64,000 nucleotides of DNA from Cymbidium sinense (taxonomy: Eukaryota; Streptophyta; Magnoliopsida; Asparagales; Orchidaceae): contig CM038218.1 of assembly GCA_021442155.1 (NCBI GenBank), positions 62,556,474-62,620,473 of the forward strand, given 5' to 3'. The notes below the pieces were generated by a model, which was not told where the DNA came from, did no database searches, and saw nothing but the letters and a program-made list of their open reading frames with translations. Position numbers and translations under genes: made by a program. Positions 10,861 through 21,526 of this stretch are shown one piece after another. Within the stretch, counting starts at the first letter, position 1; each line of letters opens with the position of its first letter.

Positions 10861-13490
10861 GGGATGGTTCCTCTCTCCATCTTTGGTAAATGATCATTGT
10901 CAGTATCGATAGTGGATTTATACTTTGGTATGAATCCAGACTATTCTTTCTGGCACAGCTTATTTCATTCTTTAGTCGAGTTAGCCAACATATTTAGGTT
11001 TTAGGACTGCATTCCTCGTGGGTCTTAAAACCCCCATTGGGTAAAAAAAATGAAAAGATCTAAATGAAAAGAAAACATTTAAAACTTCCCCCTTATCATT
11101 TTTTATGATAAGGAAAGGTTCATTCTAAAATAATAAAGACAAAATAAAATTTTCCATAAGAACTTTTCTTTTCGAAAATGCACTTAATAAAATATTTTTC
11201 ACAAAAATTTTATCTCCTTTATTTAACAATTCTCATATGTAGGAATTTTAAAAATAAAACTAACAATCTTTTCCAAAAGCACAAATGAACATCTTCTTAC
11301 AATTCATTTTGATAAAGATTTCATTTTCAAAATAAAATGAACAATCATTTTCCCAAAAATCACAATAAAAAAATTAAGTTTTCAAATGCATATGAATCTT
11401 TCCATTCAATAATAATATTGAATGGAAGTTTCATTTTCATATAAATCTAAATTTTTCAAAAGCACAAATGAACATCTTCCTTCAATCCATTTTGATGAAG
11501 ATTTCATTTTCAAAATAAAATGAACAATCACTTTCTAAAAATCAAAATCAAAACCAAAAAATAAAATTTTCAAAAAGCACACATGAACCTTTTCCATTCA
11601 ATACACTCATACCTATTGAATGAAAGTTTCATTTTCAAATAAAATTAAATTTTTTGATAGCACATATGAACATCCTCATTTAATATATTCAAATTTATTA
11701 AATGAAGATTTCATCCCCAATTAAAAATAAATATCATTTGGGAAATCCCACTTAAACATATCTCACATATGAATAAGTTTGAATTCCTCTCTTTCAAAAA
11801 TCAATAATCACACATAAAACAAAATTTCACATTTCAAAAAAGAGATTGATCTCCATTCTACATATCCAAATTTGTTGAATGAAAATCCTCTTTCAAAATT
11901 AAACAAAACAATCATATTTTCAAAATTTAAACACATTTGGAACTTCATTTAACATACCCAAATTTGTTAAGTGAAGTCTCCAAATTCAAAATTCAAAATT
12001 TTCAAACACATTTTGGAACTTCATTTAACATACCCAAATTTGTTAAGTGAAGTCTCCAAATTCAAAACCCAAAATCCAAAAATTTTCAAAACACATTTGG
12101 AACTTCATTTAACATACCCAAATTTGTTAAATGAAGTCACCAAATTTAAAATCAAAAATTTTTAAAAGACATTTTGGAACTTCATGTAGCATACTCAAAT
12201 TTTCTAAGTGAAGTCTCCTAAACCCAAAATCAAAAATTTTGAAAAACACATTTTGGAACTTCATTTAGCATACTCAAATTTTCTAAGTGAAGTATCCAAA
12301 CCCAAAATCAAAAAATTTTCAAAACACATTTTGGAACTTCATTTAACATACTCAAATTTGCTAAGTGAAGTCTCCAAATCAAAATCAAAGTTTTCAAACA
12401 TCATTTGGAACTTCATTTAGCATACCCAAATTTGCTAAGTGAAGTTTCCAAATCCAAAACTAAACATTTTCAAACATTTTGAACTTCACTTAGCATACAA
12501 ATTCTTAAGTGAAGTCTCCAAAGTCAAAACCAAAATTTCAAACACCTTTGAACTTCCCTTAGCATACCAAATTTGCTAAGGAGAAGTTTCCATTTTCAAA
12601 ACCAAAACATATCAAAAATTTTGAATGCATCTTTTGGAATTTCATTTAACATACTCAAATTTGCTAAGTGAAATTTCCATTTCACAAAACTAAGTGGGAT
12701 TTCATCTTTAGCATACCAAATTTGCTAAACTTTTATTCACATTAAAAAAAAAAGAAACACTTAGGATTTCCTTAGCATACCTAAATTTGCTAAGGATCCT
12801 ACCTTTTCAAAAATCAAAACATCAAAACAAAAATGAAACACTTAAGATTTTCTTAGCATACCTAAATTTTCTAAGAATCCTATTTTCAAAATCAAACAAA
12901 ACACACTTGGATTCCTCACTTAGCATACCTAAATTTGCTAAGTGAGAAATCCAAATTTTCCAAAAATCAAAATAAAAATTCACAGAAAGAAATAATCACT
13001 TCCTCAAAAACTTCACTTAGCATACCTAAATTTGCTAAGTGAGTGAAATTCCAAAATAATCAAACAAAAACATAATCAAATGACCCTTACTTTAACATAC
13101 CCAAATTTTTTAACGTAAAGGGTCCTCACAAAAATTTAAAATTCAAACAAACATGAACCTATGGAATCATCCTTCTTCAAAATTTTGAATCCATATTTCA
13201 ACATACCTAAATTTGTTGAAGTTGATTCATATTCAAAATTCCTCTTTCAATCAATCTTTCAAATCCATTTGAACCCCACTTAACACTTCCAAGTTATGTG
13301 GGTTCAAATTTTCAAAATTCAAAATTCAAAATAATAAAAGATAGAAATCGATACAAACTCATTTCATTATAGTTTCTTATAAATAGTTCGCCACTTACAA
13401 TTGTTGAAATGGCTCACGTAAGTTCATTTTACCTTCCCCATGGTATGGATCTTTGATCGACTTCCATATGGACCATACACATTTGATTCA
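10861..13490 (+). mobile_element. untranslated leader of element I
   Basis: The first 200 bp matches the start of the second leader (36906-37110): 'GGTTCCTCTCTCCATCT', 'AGTATCGATAGTGGA', 'GCTTATTTCATTCTT', 'TTTAGGTTTTAGGAC'. It is non-coding, A-rich, and from about 11400 it becomes the hairpin array described separately. The tRNA primer site expected at its start is deleted. Tat/Ogre elements typically have a long leader between primer site and gag, so its position fits. Confidence 0.75.
11400..13315 (+). repeat. tandem hairpin array (about 22 units) in the leader of element I
   Basis: Units spaced about 60-100 bp each contain an inverted repeat around a loop resembling TACCTAAATT. Example stems: ACTTCATTTAACA...TGTTAAGTGAAGT (near 11943, 12017, 12103); CTCACTTAGCA...TGCTAAGTGAG (near 12910); CTTAGCA...TGCTAAG with GGAT/ATCC ends (near 12770); GACCCTT...AAGGGTC (near 13085); TTGAACCCCACTTAAC...GTTATGTGGGTTCAA (near 13278). 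Stem sequence changes between units, but the two arms mostly change together. Open frames at 11971-12420 are repeats read through and are not genes. Confidence 0.85.
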
Positions 13491-13492
13491 CT

Positions 13493-14960
13493 TTGGTCAG
13501 GGATTTGAGGGAGCCAGGATTACTTGTGAGGGCATTCCCCTCACTACAGAAGGTGACCAGAAAGTTGGTCATGATTGACTACCCTCCTGATGATGTCTCC
13601 TCTAAAGAGGAAAGTGGCGCCCAGGCTTCCATTATAGTAGTGCCACAATATCAGCTCAGGCACGCCCCAGTTTCATGTTGCCCCAAGGGCTGACCATCTC
13701 ATCTGTTCTAAGGTAAGGCTCTCTCTCGGTTTTGCCTCCCCACATTTGAGTATGGGTCTAGCTCACACTCCTCCCATCCTACCCATACACAGTGTAGGAA
13801 TAAGAACCACATGATCAAGCAAGCACACACCAGATCGCTAGGAGCTGAGGCGCACTGCCCATGGATGAGTTCCCTCTGTTACTCACCACCGGTTACAAAA
13901 CTAGTTCCATCCTCTGATCGCAGAGAGGATGTCAGAGGATCTCATCACCACCTCTAGTGGTGCATTATCACACAATTTAAGAGGAGGTCATAGCCTCCTT
14001 CTTATGCAAGCGGAGCATACATCAGCCAGTCCGAACCCGCTTTGATCTGATCTATTATCCCCATAGAAAATTCATCAGAGGGGAGGCCCATACATCACAT
14101 ATTACAGGAGAGGTGGGGGTTCACCGCTATCGCAATTTTTGATTGATTTTCTCTTAGCGTACGCCTGCACCACCATACCGACAGATATTCTTTAGGAATA
14201 CCACCATAGTTCGCAGAAGAGGTGTTCTACCCCACTTACGCTGTCTTCCATCACCAATTTAGGTTATAGCATCTCCTGTTCCAGCAAAGGCCATGAAGGC
14301 CACATTTGGAGAAAAGCACTCACAGGTGATCCATACGCCAGGATCCTACCCTTCTACACCACATTGTAGGGTCGAGGTCTCCTCTTGACCTTGCAATGGT
14401 GGTGAAGGAGTGACACATGGTCATCCCTTCACCAACTCACCATACAGATGTGTGGAGATGGTGATCATGATATTCTAGATGATAGTCCAACACATAGATG
14501 GGAAATCCTAGGATTGTTACCCTATCATAGCTAGTAAGAGTGTCATTCATCTAGTGAGTCCCACATAGATTGACTCTGATACAGGTTCGGTCTTTAGTGA
14601 TGTGATCACACCATACTATTTGTATATGCCGATGGATCATTCTTAGATGAGATAGTGCACATTATTTCATACAAAGAAGGAGATCTTGGGTACATGATGA
14701 AGAGAAAGTCACCATCCCAATGAAGATGACTGTTGGGAGATTCATGAGCTTGTATGGTTACACTAGAGATCTCTCTTGGAACAACAAGCCATGAAGGTGA
14801 TGAGGTTGATCAAGAACAGACAAATCACTAACAACAGGTTGAGGCGAAGATGATAGATGATGGCACAACAATTACAGACTTGTTAGTAGTTCAATGCTTC
14901 AAAATAAGCCCCTTAGTTCATCCTATACAACGACATCAATCGAGTTAGTGCATGTCTTGG
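13493..14960 (+). pseudogene. degenerate region upstream of gag, possible remnant of an extra 5' ORF
   Basis: Less AT-rich than its surroundings, with short frames only; the longest is 13493-13693 (66 codons, containing a DYPPDD stretch). I recognise no domain. Ogre elements characteristically carry an additional ORF before gag, so this position is compatible with its decayed remains, but no residue-level evidence supports that. It could also be non-coding leader. The end of the stretch (from about 14780, 'LEQQAMKVMRLIKNRQ') has the charged helical character of a gag N-terminus. Confidence 0.3.
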
Positions 14961-15064
14961 ACCCATAAGACTCTACCTCCCATTGAAAGGTAGCACTAGA
15001 ATGTATAGGAAGGTAGTGGAAAGTACCTCCATACAAGAAAAGACATAAAATCCATGGTTGAAAA

Positions 15065-16130
15065 GTGAAGGAAGCTTTGGCTCAAGCCCGTGGAGGATCA
15101 TCCCAAAGGGTAGACCCTACCGAGGAATTTTATGCTATCAAATATCAAGGGTTTTGTGCCTCCTTCCTTAAAAGCTTTGATGGTAGTGGAAACCCAAGGC
15201 AAATAAGCATATCGAGCCTTGTTGCAATGTGTGGCACTTTACTTTTTGCTTTTTCATTAGTAGCCTAGTGGGTATTGCTTTGATTATGCATGAACATGGT
15301 AAAGATATTTATTTGGAGCAACTCTTCATCAAGAGGTTTGGAGCTCATCAAAGGGTTATCAGAAGTGATCTCGCTATACAACACCCTGTGAGTCTTATTG
15401 ATTATATTCCGTAACCAGTATGAAGTGAACCACAACTATTCAATACATGCCATTGAGATTCTTTTGAAGAATATCTATGGCCCGGTCACCTTCATGCTTA
15501 AGGGCTTCATTATTAAGACATTTGAGAAGCTAATCAACAAGGTGGCTAGTCTACAAGGAGAGGCCAAATAGTTAGCTTTTCAAGATCAATTGCAAGAATC
15601 CCCAAAATCAAAGAAGAAGCAGAGTAACAATGGTTGTAAGGGGAAGTACTAGAGATCCCGAGACCGGACCTCAGACCTCCACCTCCTTCACCACCGAGAA
15701 ACCTACCTCCATCATCTCCACCAAAGATACACCGCCATACCATAAAAGAGATGCATACCGCCAGTAACTATGGTCCACCTACTCTTTTAGATAAGTTAAA
15801 CAAACCTTATTCTTTAAGAGGGAGGTAATGAAAATCTTTAAGAATCTCTTAAAGAAACTGATTTTAGCTACCGAGAGACTGGAGAATATAGAAAAGTCAT
15901 GATCCAAACTTTTGCCCTTACCAGTATGCTAGCCATTTTGGAGGATTGCTTTACATTCAAGGATGCTTGAACACGCTTTCAAGATCGATTGTAGTTATCC
16001 CAAAGGAATACTTGTGGAACAACCTTCAGTTCCATTAGGGTAATCCTTGGGATACATGTGATCCTACCAAAACTAAAGAAGGTTGGGATATTTTATCTAA
16101 AACCTCTAAGAAGATCATTCAAGATCAAGA
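15065..16130 (+). pseudogene. gag: gag remains, Tat/Ogre-like element I
   Basis: Broken over several frames. Near 15150-15215 it reads 'KSFDGSGNPRQ', a hallmark of the gag domain of Tat-type plant elements. Near 15330-15410 'KRFGAHQRVI' and 'SLIDYI' follow in the order expected for the capsid domain, then 'TFEKLINKVASLQGEA' near 15510-15565. A Lys-rich stretch (near 15600) and a degenerate Cys/His segment near 15900-15985 ('DPNFCPY...SHF') correspond to the nucleocapsid end. Gag would coat the RNA in cytoplasmic particles. Stops and frame changes every 100-200 bp make it inactive. Position between leader and protease fits. Confidence 0.6.
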
Positions 16131-16639
16131 AGCTTTCCAGTGCCCGAGTTAGCTCAAACCTAACACCAAGGTTTGCAAGTTGCTAATGCCAACTCTAGGA
16201 AAGGGAGCTCAAGAGCAAAGATTGTGTCACTGATAGCCTTTAGCATCCACCACCGGTGTCCAAACCTCTAGCCTCAGCCAGTTTCCATACCAACGACTTC
16301 TTTCATTTCCTAGCTTCTTCTATTTCTTCTATTACTAGAACTCTTATCAATGGATAAGCATCAAATCCCTTACTCCACTCACTTTACTTGGCTTCTAGTT
16401 TGTACCTCCAAATAATTCCAAGAAATTAAAGAATAAATCTAGTTTGAATTATGTCTATGTCTCTTCTGATGGGTTGTCTTCTTCTATTCCTAATGATAAC
16501 TCTTCATGTCTAAATAATTATAATAATTTTGATCTTCCTTTTCTCGATTTAGAGTTAACTTTCAAATACTATGGTTCACCTCTTGAGATAGACTTGAATC
16601 ATCTAATTTTGAGAGTCCCATAGGAGAAGCTGTAGTGAG

Positions 16640-17460
16640 CTCATGTGCGTGTAGAACCTTCCATTACCCGCCGCACAAGAGATCACCAAGTCAACCTCCA
16701 TAGTGGCAAGGTTCTACCTCCTAGCACCTCTCAAGATAGAGAAATAAGTCATTGGTAGATCGAGAAGCCCTTTCACAGGATGCTCCACCCTTGGATATGC
16801 TTGTGGAAGACCAGTCAAAGGTGGACTACAACATCCTTTCTCATCTAAGAAAGTTGCCATCTAAGCTAAGAATATATGATGCCCTTATCTTATCCAAAGA
16901 GATGAGAGAATCACTAATCAAGGCTCTTCTTAATCGTGAAATATTCTTGGCTCAATTGACCGCTATAAGTGAGGAAGCACCTTATGCAAAAGAAGCCCAA
17001 GGGATCACCTCCACAGATGAAGACCTTCTGGGGGACTTGGAGCATAACTGTCCCCTCTACATCACATCATAGACACTCGCCAAGATTTTTGTGGATTGTG
17101 TGCATGAACATTATGAGTCTAAAGACCCTTTTATTTGAAGATCAACATCTCTACACTGAGAGATGATGTTGAGAGGATTCAATGATCAAGGTGAGTGGGC
17201 TTTAGGTTCTATTATGTTACCTTTGGAGATCAATGACTGAAAGATTGAAGCCAAGTTCTACATCATTCATTCAAATAATTCATTCACAGCTTTGCTTGGT
17301 AGGCCTTGGATACATTAGAACAAGATCATTCCAACCTACCTTCATCAGTGCATAAAGTTCAAAAAAGATGGAATTGAATACCATGTCAATGGAGATGGAA
17401 AGCCATTTTCAGTTAGAGAGGTTGAGATCTATGAGGATGCGACCTACTATCTTCCTTAAA
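16640..17460 (+). pseudogene. pol: aspartic protease region of pol, element I
   Basis: An open stretch at 16752-17072 (106 codons) contains 'VDYNILSHLRKLPSKLRIYDALILSKEMRESLIKALL', here cited by its first and last residues only as a landmark: N-terminal 'YNILSHLRKLPSKLRIYDAL' is typical of the segment before the protease in Tat-lineage elements. 'DEDLLGDLEHNCPLYITS' follows, then a stop. The active-site area near 17085 reads 'IFVDCV', so the usual glycine after the catalytic Asp motif is lost. Further on, 'LLGRPWIH' (near 17293) and 'IPTYLHQCIKFKKDG' match the C-terminal half of the protease. The protein would cleave Gag-Pol; this copy cannot. Confidence 0.75.
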
Positions 17461-18480
17461 ACACCCTTTCTCATGAACTTGGACAAAATTTAAATGACAA
17501 ACCAAAATAAAAGAAAATGAAAAGATAAAAGAAAATGAAAGAAAAATAAAAAGTCCAAGTGAACAAGAAAGGGGAATTGAAGAAGAAATAGATCATCACA
17601 TTTCCACGCTCATTCCATCATATGGACATGTGGGATGGCTCAACCTCCACCGTGCATAGGTAGAGAAATAATGAGGCGCCCTAGAGGTGGAGACCCCTAG
17701 TTGGCCTTCAGAAATGAGGTCATGGTTCCATTTCATAGAGTACCCCTACTATTCACATAGACTAGAATCCAAGATGAGTCTAATGTGATTAGTATACTAC
17801 CAACCCCTCTAGTGGGTTCCATTGGAGGTGACTTTGATCCAGATAGAGACAAGACCAGCCTCCAAGCAAAGCAAAGTATAATCTAGTTTATGTGAAACTA
17901 TTAGGCAAAGTTGGGAACCTTAGCTCTTACCTCACTTACATCTCAAAAAAGTTGAAGGTTTAGTAGAAGTCCCTAAGTCTTCCAAAGGACAAGTAAAATA
18001 AGTTCTTTTTGGGATCATCATCCTTAACCCCTGAAGTTGATGTAGAGCTTGAGGAGGATACTTTAATTTGGCTTTTACTCGCCTTGTGTTTAAAATCTTA
18101 TACCAAAAGGTTTAGATCCTCACACATGGTCCAAGCACAGGTTAGAATACTTCAAAAAGCTATGGAACAATACGGTAGGGAAGCACAATCAAGAGCGTGG
18201 ACTAGATTCTGATAGTGAGTCCATCAATGATGAAGATTATTGCCTAGTTGTTACCAACCATTTAGAATCGATAGTTTTTTTCTCACACATCCCCAACTCT
18301 TATGAGAATGTGTGTTTAGAAACTCGATGATCCATGATCTCCAAGTCAAAGAGGCACCACGAATTTGAAGAGAGATTCATTCAACAATCGACAAGCTTAA
18401 AGAAATCAACCTGGGACAAAAGAAAATCACGCACATACATCGTCATTACCGAATGAAGAAGAAACCAATGACTTAGTTAG
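17461..18480 (+). other. spacer between protease and reverse transcriptase
   Basis: About 1 kb without recognisable domain, starting with an A-rich, AAAG-rich stretch (17500-17600). A 67-codon frame at 18009-18212 has no known motif. In Ogre elements this is where a spliced intron separates the protease and RT frames; I cannot identify convincing splice borders by eye here. It could equally be the hydrophilic linker normal for Tat elements. Confidence 0.4.
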
Positions 18481-19250
18481 CTATTGACTGAGTTTAAAGA
18501 TCGCCAGCATGGAGTTATGAAGAAATGCAAATTATCTCTCATATAGTCCACAAGCTAGCAATAGACCCTACCCCCTCTATTAAGCAAGCTACGATGCGAT
18601 TAGAAATTGAACAACATGTCATTTGTCAAGAAATTGATTGATGCCGGTTTCATGGAAAAAATATCCTACCTTAGCTAGCATCATCCAATTAAGAAGAAGA
18701 ATGGCCAAATTTGCATATGCATCGATTTTAGGACTTAAATAAGGCATGTCCTAAGGATGAGTTTCCTTTTCCTATACTAAAGTTAATGGTAGACATTGCC
18801 TCATCTCATGCAGTCTTCTCTTTCATGGATGGATCATCTGGCTATAACCAAATCAAGATATTTCCTAAAGATGAAAGAAACACTACTTTTGAACCATCAA
18901 TCTTTGTTATAGGGTCATGCCTTTAAAAAATGTCGGTGCTACATACCAATGGCCATGACTCATCTTCAATGAACTCATCCATCATCGTTGAGTGCTATAT
19001 TAATGATCTAGTAGTGAAGAGCAAAAAAAAGGAAGCCCATCTCTTTGACTTGAGAGTAGTTTTCAAACGGTTACGATAATATAACCTCAAAATGAATCCC
19101 CTGAAGTGTGCATTCAGAGCAGCTTCATGGAAATTCCTTGAGTTTATTGTTCGACATTGGGGAATAGAAATAGATCCTGGAAAAATTAAAGCTATCTTAG
19201 AAATGCCACCTCCTAAGAGTTTAACTCAACTCAGATCCTTTCAAGGATGG
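18480..19250 (+). pseudogene. pol: reverse transcriptase domain remains, element I
   Basis: Starts with a degenerate 'EFKDR...' entry motif and 'VHKLAIDPTPSIKQA' (about 18490-18590). Then come 'VKKLIDAGFMEKISYL', a stop where family members have Trp (TGG to TAG), 'HPIKKKNGQICICIDF', 'CPKDEFPFPILKLMVDIASS', 'FSFMDGSSGYNQIKI' and the catalytic box at 18996-19007, which reads YIND where an active enzyme has YVDD. After it, 'LKMNPLKCAFRAASWKFLEF' and 'IEIDPGKIKAILEMPPPKSL' form the thumb/connection. Several frameshifts. It would copy RNA to cDNA; the Asp-to-Asn change alone would be expected to abolish that. Confidence 0.85.
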
Positions 19251-19780
19251 TGGCATATCTAAGACACTTTATCTCAACCTATCGGAGATGCCATTTTAGC
19301 ACTTGTCAAAAGGATGCCAAGTTCAAGTGGGATGATAAGTGATGCTTTGAAGACATCAAAGTACTTGGTGAAGCCGCTCTAGCCCCTATCCTCGTGCCCC
19401 TCATCCTCTACACTATTGCATTGGATGACTCTCTTGGTACTCTATTGGCCCAAGCCAATGACAAAGGGAAGGAGAGCGCTCTCTACTACCTCATGTCATC
19501 CTCTTCAAAGCAAACTATCCACCTATTGAGAAACATTGCCTAGCTTTGATCTTGCTTCCCAAAAGCTACGACTACATGCTTTCTCATAAGGTGAACTTGA
19601 TCTCTAACAAATCCACAAGATCTCATGACACCAGCTATATGGACGTTTGGCTCATTGGTCCATGATTCTTCACAGTTTAATATCACATTTGCCCTCCTGC
19701 ATAAAGGACAAAGCAGCAAATTTCTTAGCAGACACCCACTTCATTCTCGCTAGTGATGATCTCCCCGATGAACAAATCAT
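19250..19780 (+). pseudogene. pol: RNase H domain remains (Ty3/gypsy type), element I
   Basis: Near 19420-19500 'LDDSLGTLLAQANDKGKESALYYL' landmarks (first residues LDDSLGTLLAQANDKG) match the RNase H domain following RT. The tail at 19650-19745 reads 'HSLISHLPSCIKDKAANFLAD', the usual end of this domain in Tat elements. Frame changes occur around 19520 and 19640. It would degrade the RNA strand of the hybrid. The matching tail is at 43690-43800 in element II. Confidence 0.75.
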
Positions 19781-19794
19781 AAACTTAGGGGAGT

Positions 19795-20215
19795 CCGGCA
19801 ACCACCGATGGGAGATGTATTTTGATATTACTACTTCTTTTCTTAAAGGGGAAGCACCACAATCTATTCTCCCAGGAAAGGCAGGGGTAGAATTGTTCTT
19901 CTAACTCTAAACAGTGATGTGATGAGATTCTCATGCTATCTATCCAACCTCTATACCAACAATGAAGTCGAGTATGAGGCTTTCATTACTGATCTGGAGT
20001 TAGCCATCACTATCAGTGTCAAGAGCATCAACATCTTTAGGGATTCTCAATTGGTCATCAACCAGATTACTGGGTCCAACCAGGTCCTCAAACCCAAGCT
20101 TCATCATTACTACGAGTATACCATGAAGTTATTGGCCTAGATTCTCGAAGTTATCATCTATAAGGTTCCTCAAGTAGAGAATGCAGTAGTAGATGCATTT
20201 TGCCAAACTTGCTAA
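19795..20215 (+). pseudogene. pol: second, archaeal-type RNase H (aRNH) domain, element I
   Basis: Reads 'WEMYFDITTSFLKGEAPQSI', a frame change, then 'EVEYEAFITDLELAITISVK', 'INIFRDSQLVINQITGS' and 'YYEYTMKLLA', ending 'VENAVVDAF'. The catalytic acidic residues are visible: Asp in YFD, Glu in EYEA, Asp in FRDSQ and a final Asp in VVDAF. A second RNase H between the normal one and integrase is diagnostic of the Tat clade (Ogre, Retand, TatI-III). It is split by frameshifts and stops but is the clearest lineage marker here. Confidence 0.85.
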
Positions 20216-20259
20216 AGAATTGGCATGTCTGGAAGATGAGTCCATTTCAATAAGGGTCT

Positions 20260-21526
20260 AAAATAGACAAGTCCTATCCCTTATTGATGCTAAACTCATC
20301 GAGAGACTTTCTCAAGGGGAGGTTCATTGCCAAAATGGACAAGGAGATGGATTGGAGGCAACCATTCATAGATTACTTGAACACTGGCAAACTACTCAAG
20401 AAAAGTCACAAGCCCATCATGTGAAATAAAGAGCTCTCTCTTATGCTCTTGTTAATGACACCTTGTACCGCCAGTCCTTTGACCAAATGTGGTTAGTAAA
20501 ACAAGCCCATGATATTATAACCGAGGTACATTCGTGTCTATGTGGAGCATCAATCAGTCAAAGATGAAGACCAAGATCAAAAGACTTGATACTATGCCTT
20601 CGATGATTAGATACATGGATGTAGCTAGAGATGCCATGTCGTTCACGGTGGTCCTCCACCAACCATCCATCATTCTAGACCCTACTTTGGCTTCATGGCC
20701 ATTTGAGTGTTGGGGTACTAACATTATAGGTCGAATCGATCCTCTTCTTCCAAGGGGCATCAATTCATCTTAGCTGCCATCGACTACTTTTCCAAGTGGG
20801 TGGAAGCCATCCCACTCAGAGAGGTCACAACTCAGATGTGCTTCTTTTTTAGAACCATATCATATAGTTCTGCCTCAATGAATTATATCGATAATGGTAC
20901 ATTCAAAAGCAAAGATCAATAGCTTCAGAAGACACATATAGATTGGAGATACTCCACCATCTACTACCTAGAGCAAATGGCTTAGTAAGATTCAACAAAA
21001 CTCTCATCTAGATACTAAGAAGACTTTGATGACAACAAATGATAGTGGAATGAGCAGTTGGTTGAAGCTTTGTGGGCCTACCACACCACATATCAAACTC
21101 CAACTCCCTACCCCATTTTCTTAGTGTATGGGTTCAAGCGTTCTACCTTTAGAAGTTCAACTCCCATCACTAAGGATAGCATTGGGTAACAAGATCACTA
21201 TAGAAAGATGAAAAGTTGGGAGAAGAGCTCAAGGTTTAGAGGAGAGTCCTACGATGTGCCAAAACCATAAGTTAAAAGGCCAAAATGATTCAAGCTCACA
21301 ACAAGCTGGTCCACCTAGGTCTTTCCAAGTAGGAGAACTTGTGTTAGTCCTAAGGAGACCAGTTGTTACACATCAAAAGATGGGAGGCAAGTTTGAACCC
21401 ACTTGGGAAGGCTCCTATGTCATAGAGAAGGCCTAACAAGGAGGATCCTATCAGCTTATTGAATGTAAAGGGGAACAACCGATGCTTCCAATTAATGTGC
21501 TCTATCTAAAGAAATATTACCCATGA
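20260..21526 (+). pseudogene. pol: integrase remains, element I
   Basis: The zinc-binding start is decayed ('EVHSCLCGASINQ...' near 20525). The core begins 'WPFECWGTNIIGRIDPLLP' near 20695; the first catalytic Asp of the DDE triad has become Asn. 'AAIDYFSKWVEAIPLREVT' follows near 20770, 'IDNGTFKSKDQ' holds the second Asp near 20890, and 'VEALWAYHTTYQTPTPYP' near 21065-21115. The C-terminal domain reads 'GELVLVLRRPV' and 'GGKFEPTWEGSYVIEKA' and ends 'PINVLYLKKYYP' with TGA at 21524-21526, the natural end of pol. It would insert the cDNA. Arg-to-His and Trp-to-stop changes versus element II look like C-to-T decay. Confidence 0.85.

Noticed and set aside
11971..12420. Two in-frame plus-strand proteins with internal repeats (LELHLTYPNLL)
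   Set aside because: They are read-throughs of the hairpin repeat. Unit lengths vary and shift frame elsewhere in the array.
13493..14960. Host gene in the less AT-rich stretch
   Set aside because: No exon-like long frames or domains, and it lies exactly between leader and gag of element I.
16752..21526. Integrated pararetrovirus (caulimovirus-like)
   Set aside because: Integrase and LTRs are present, and there is a second RNase H; movement-protein and coat features of pararetroviruses are not seen.
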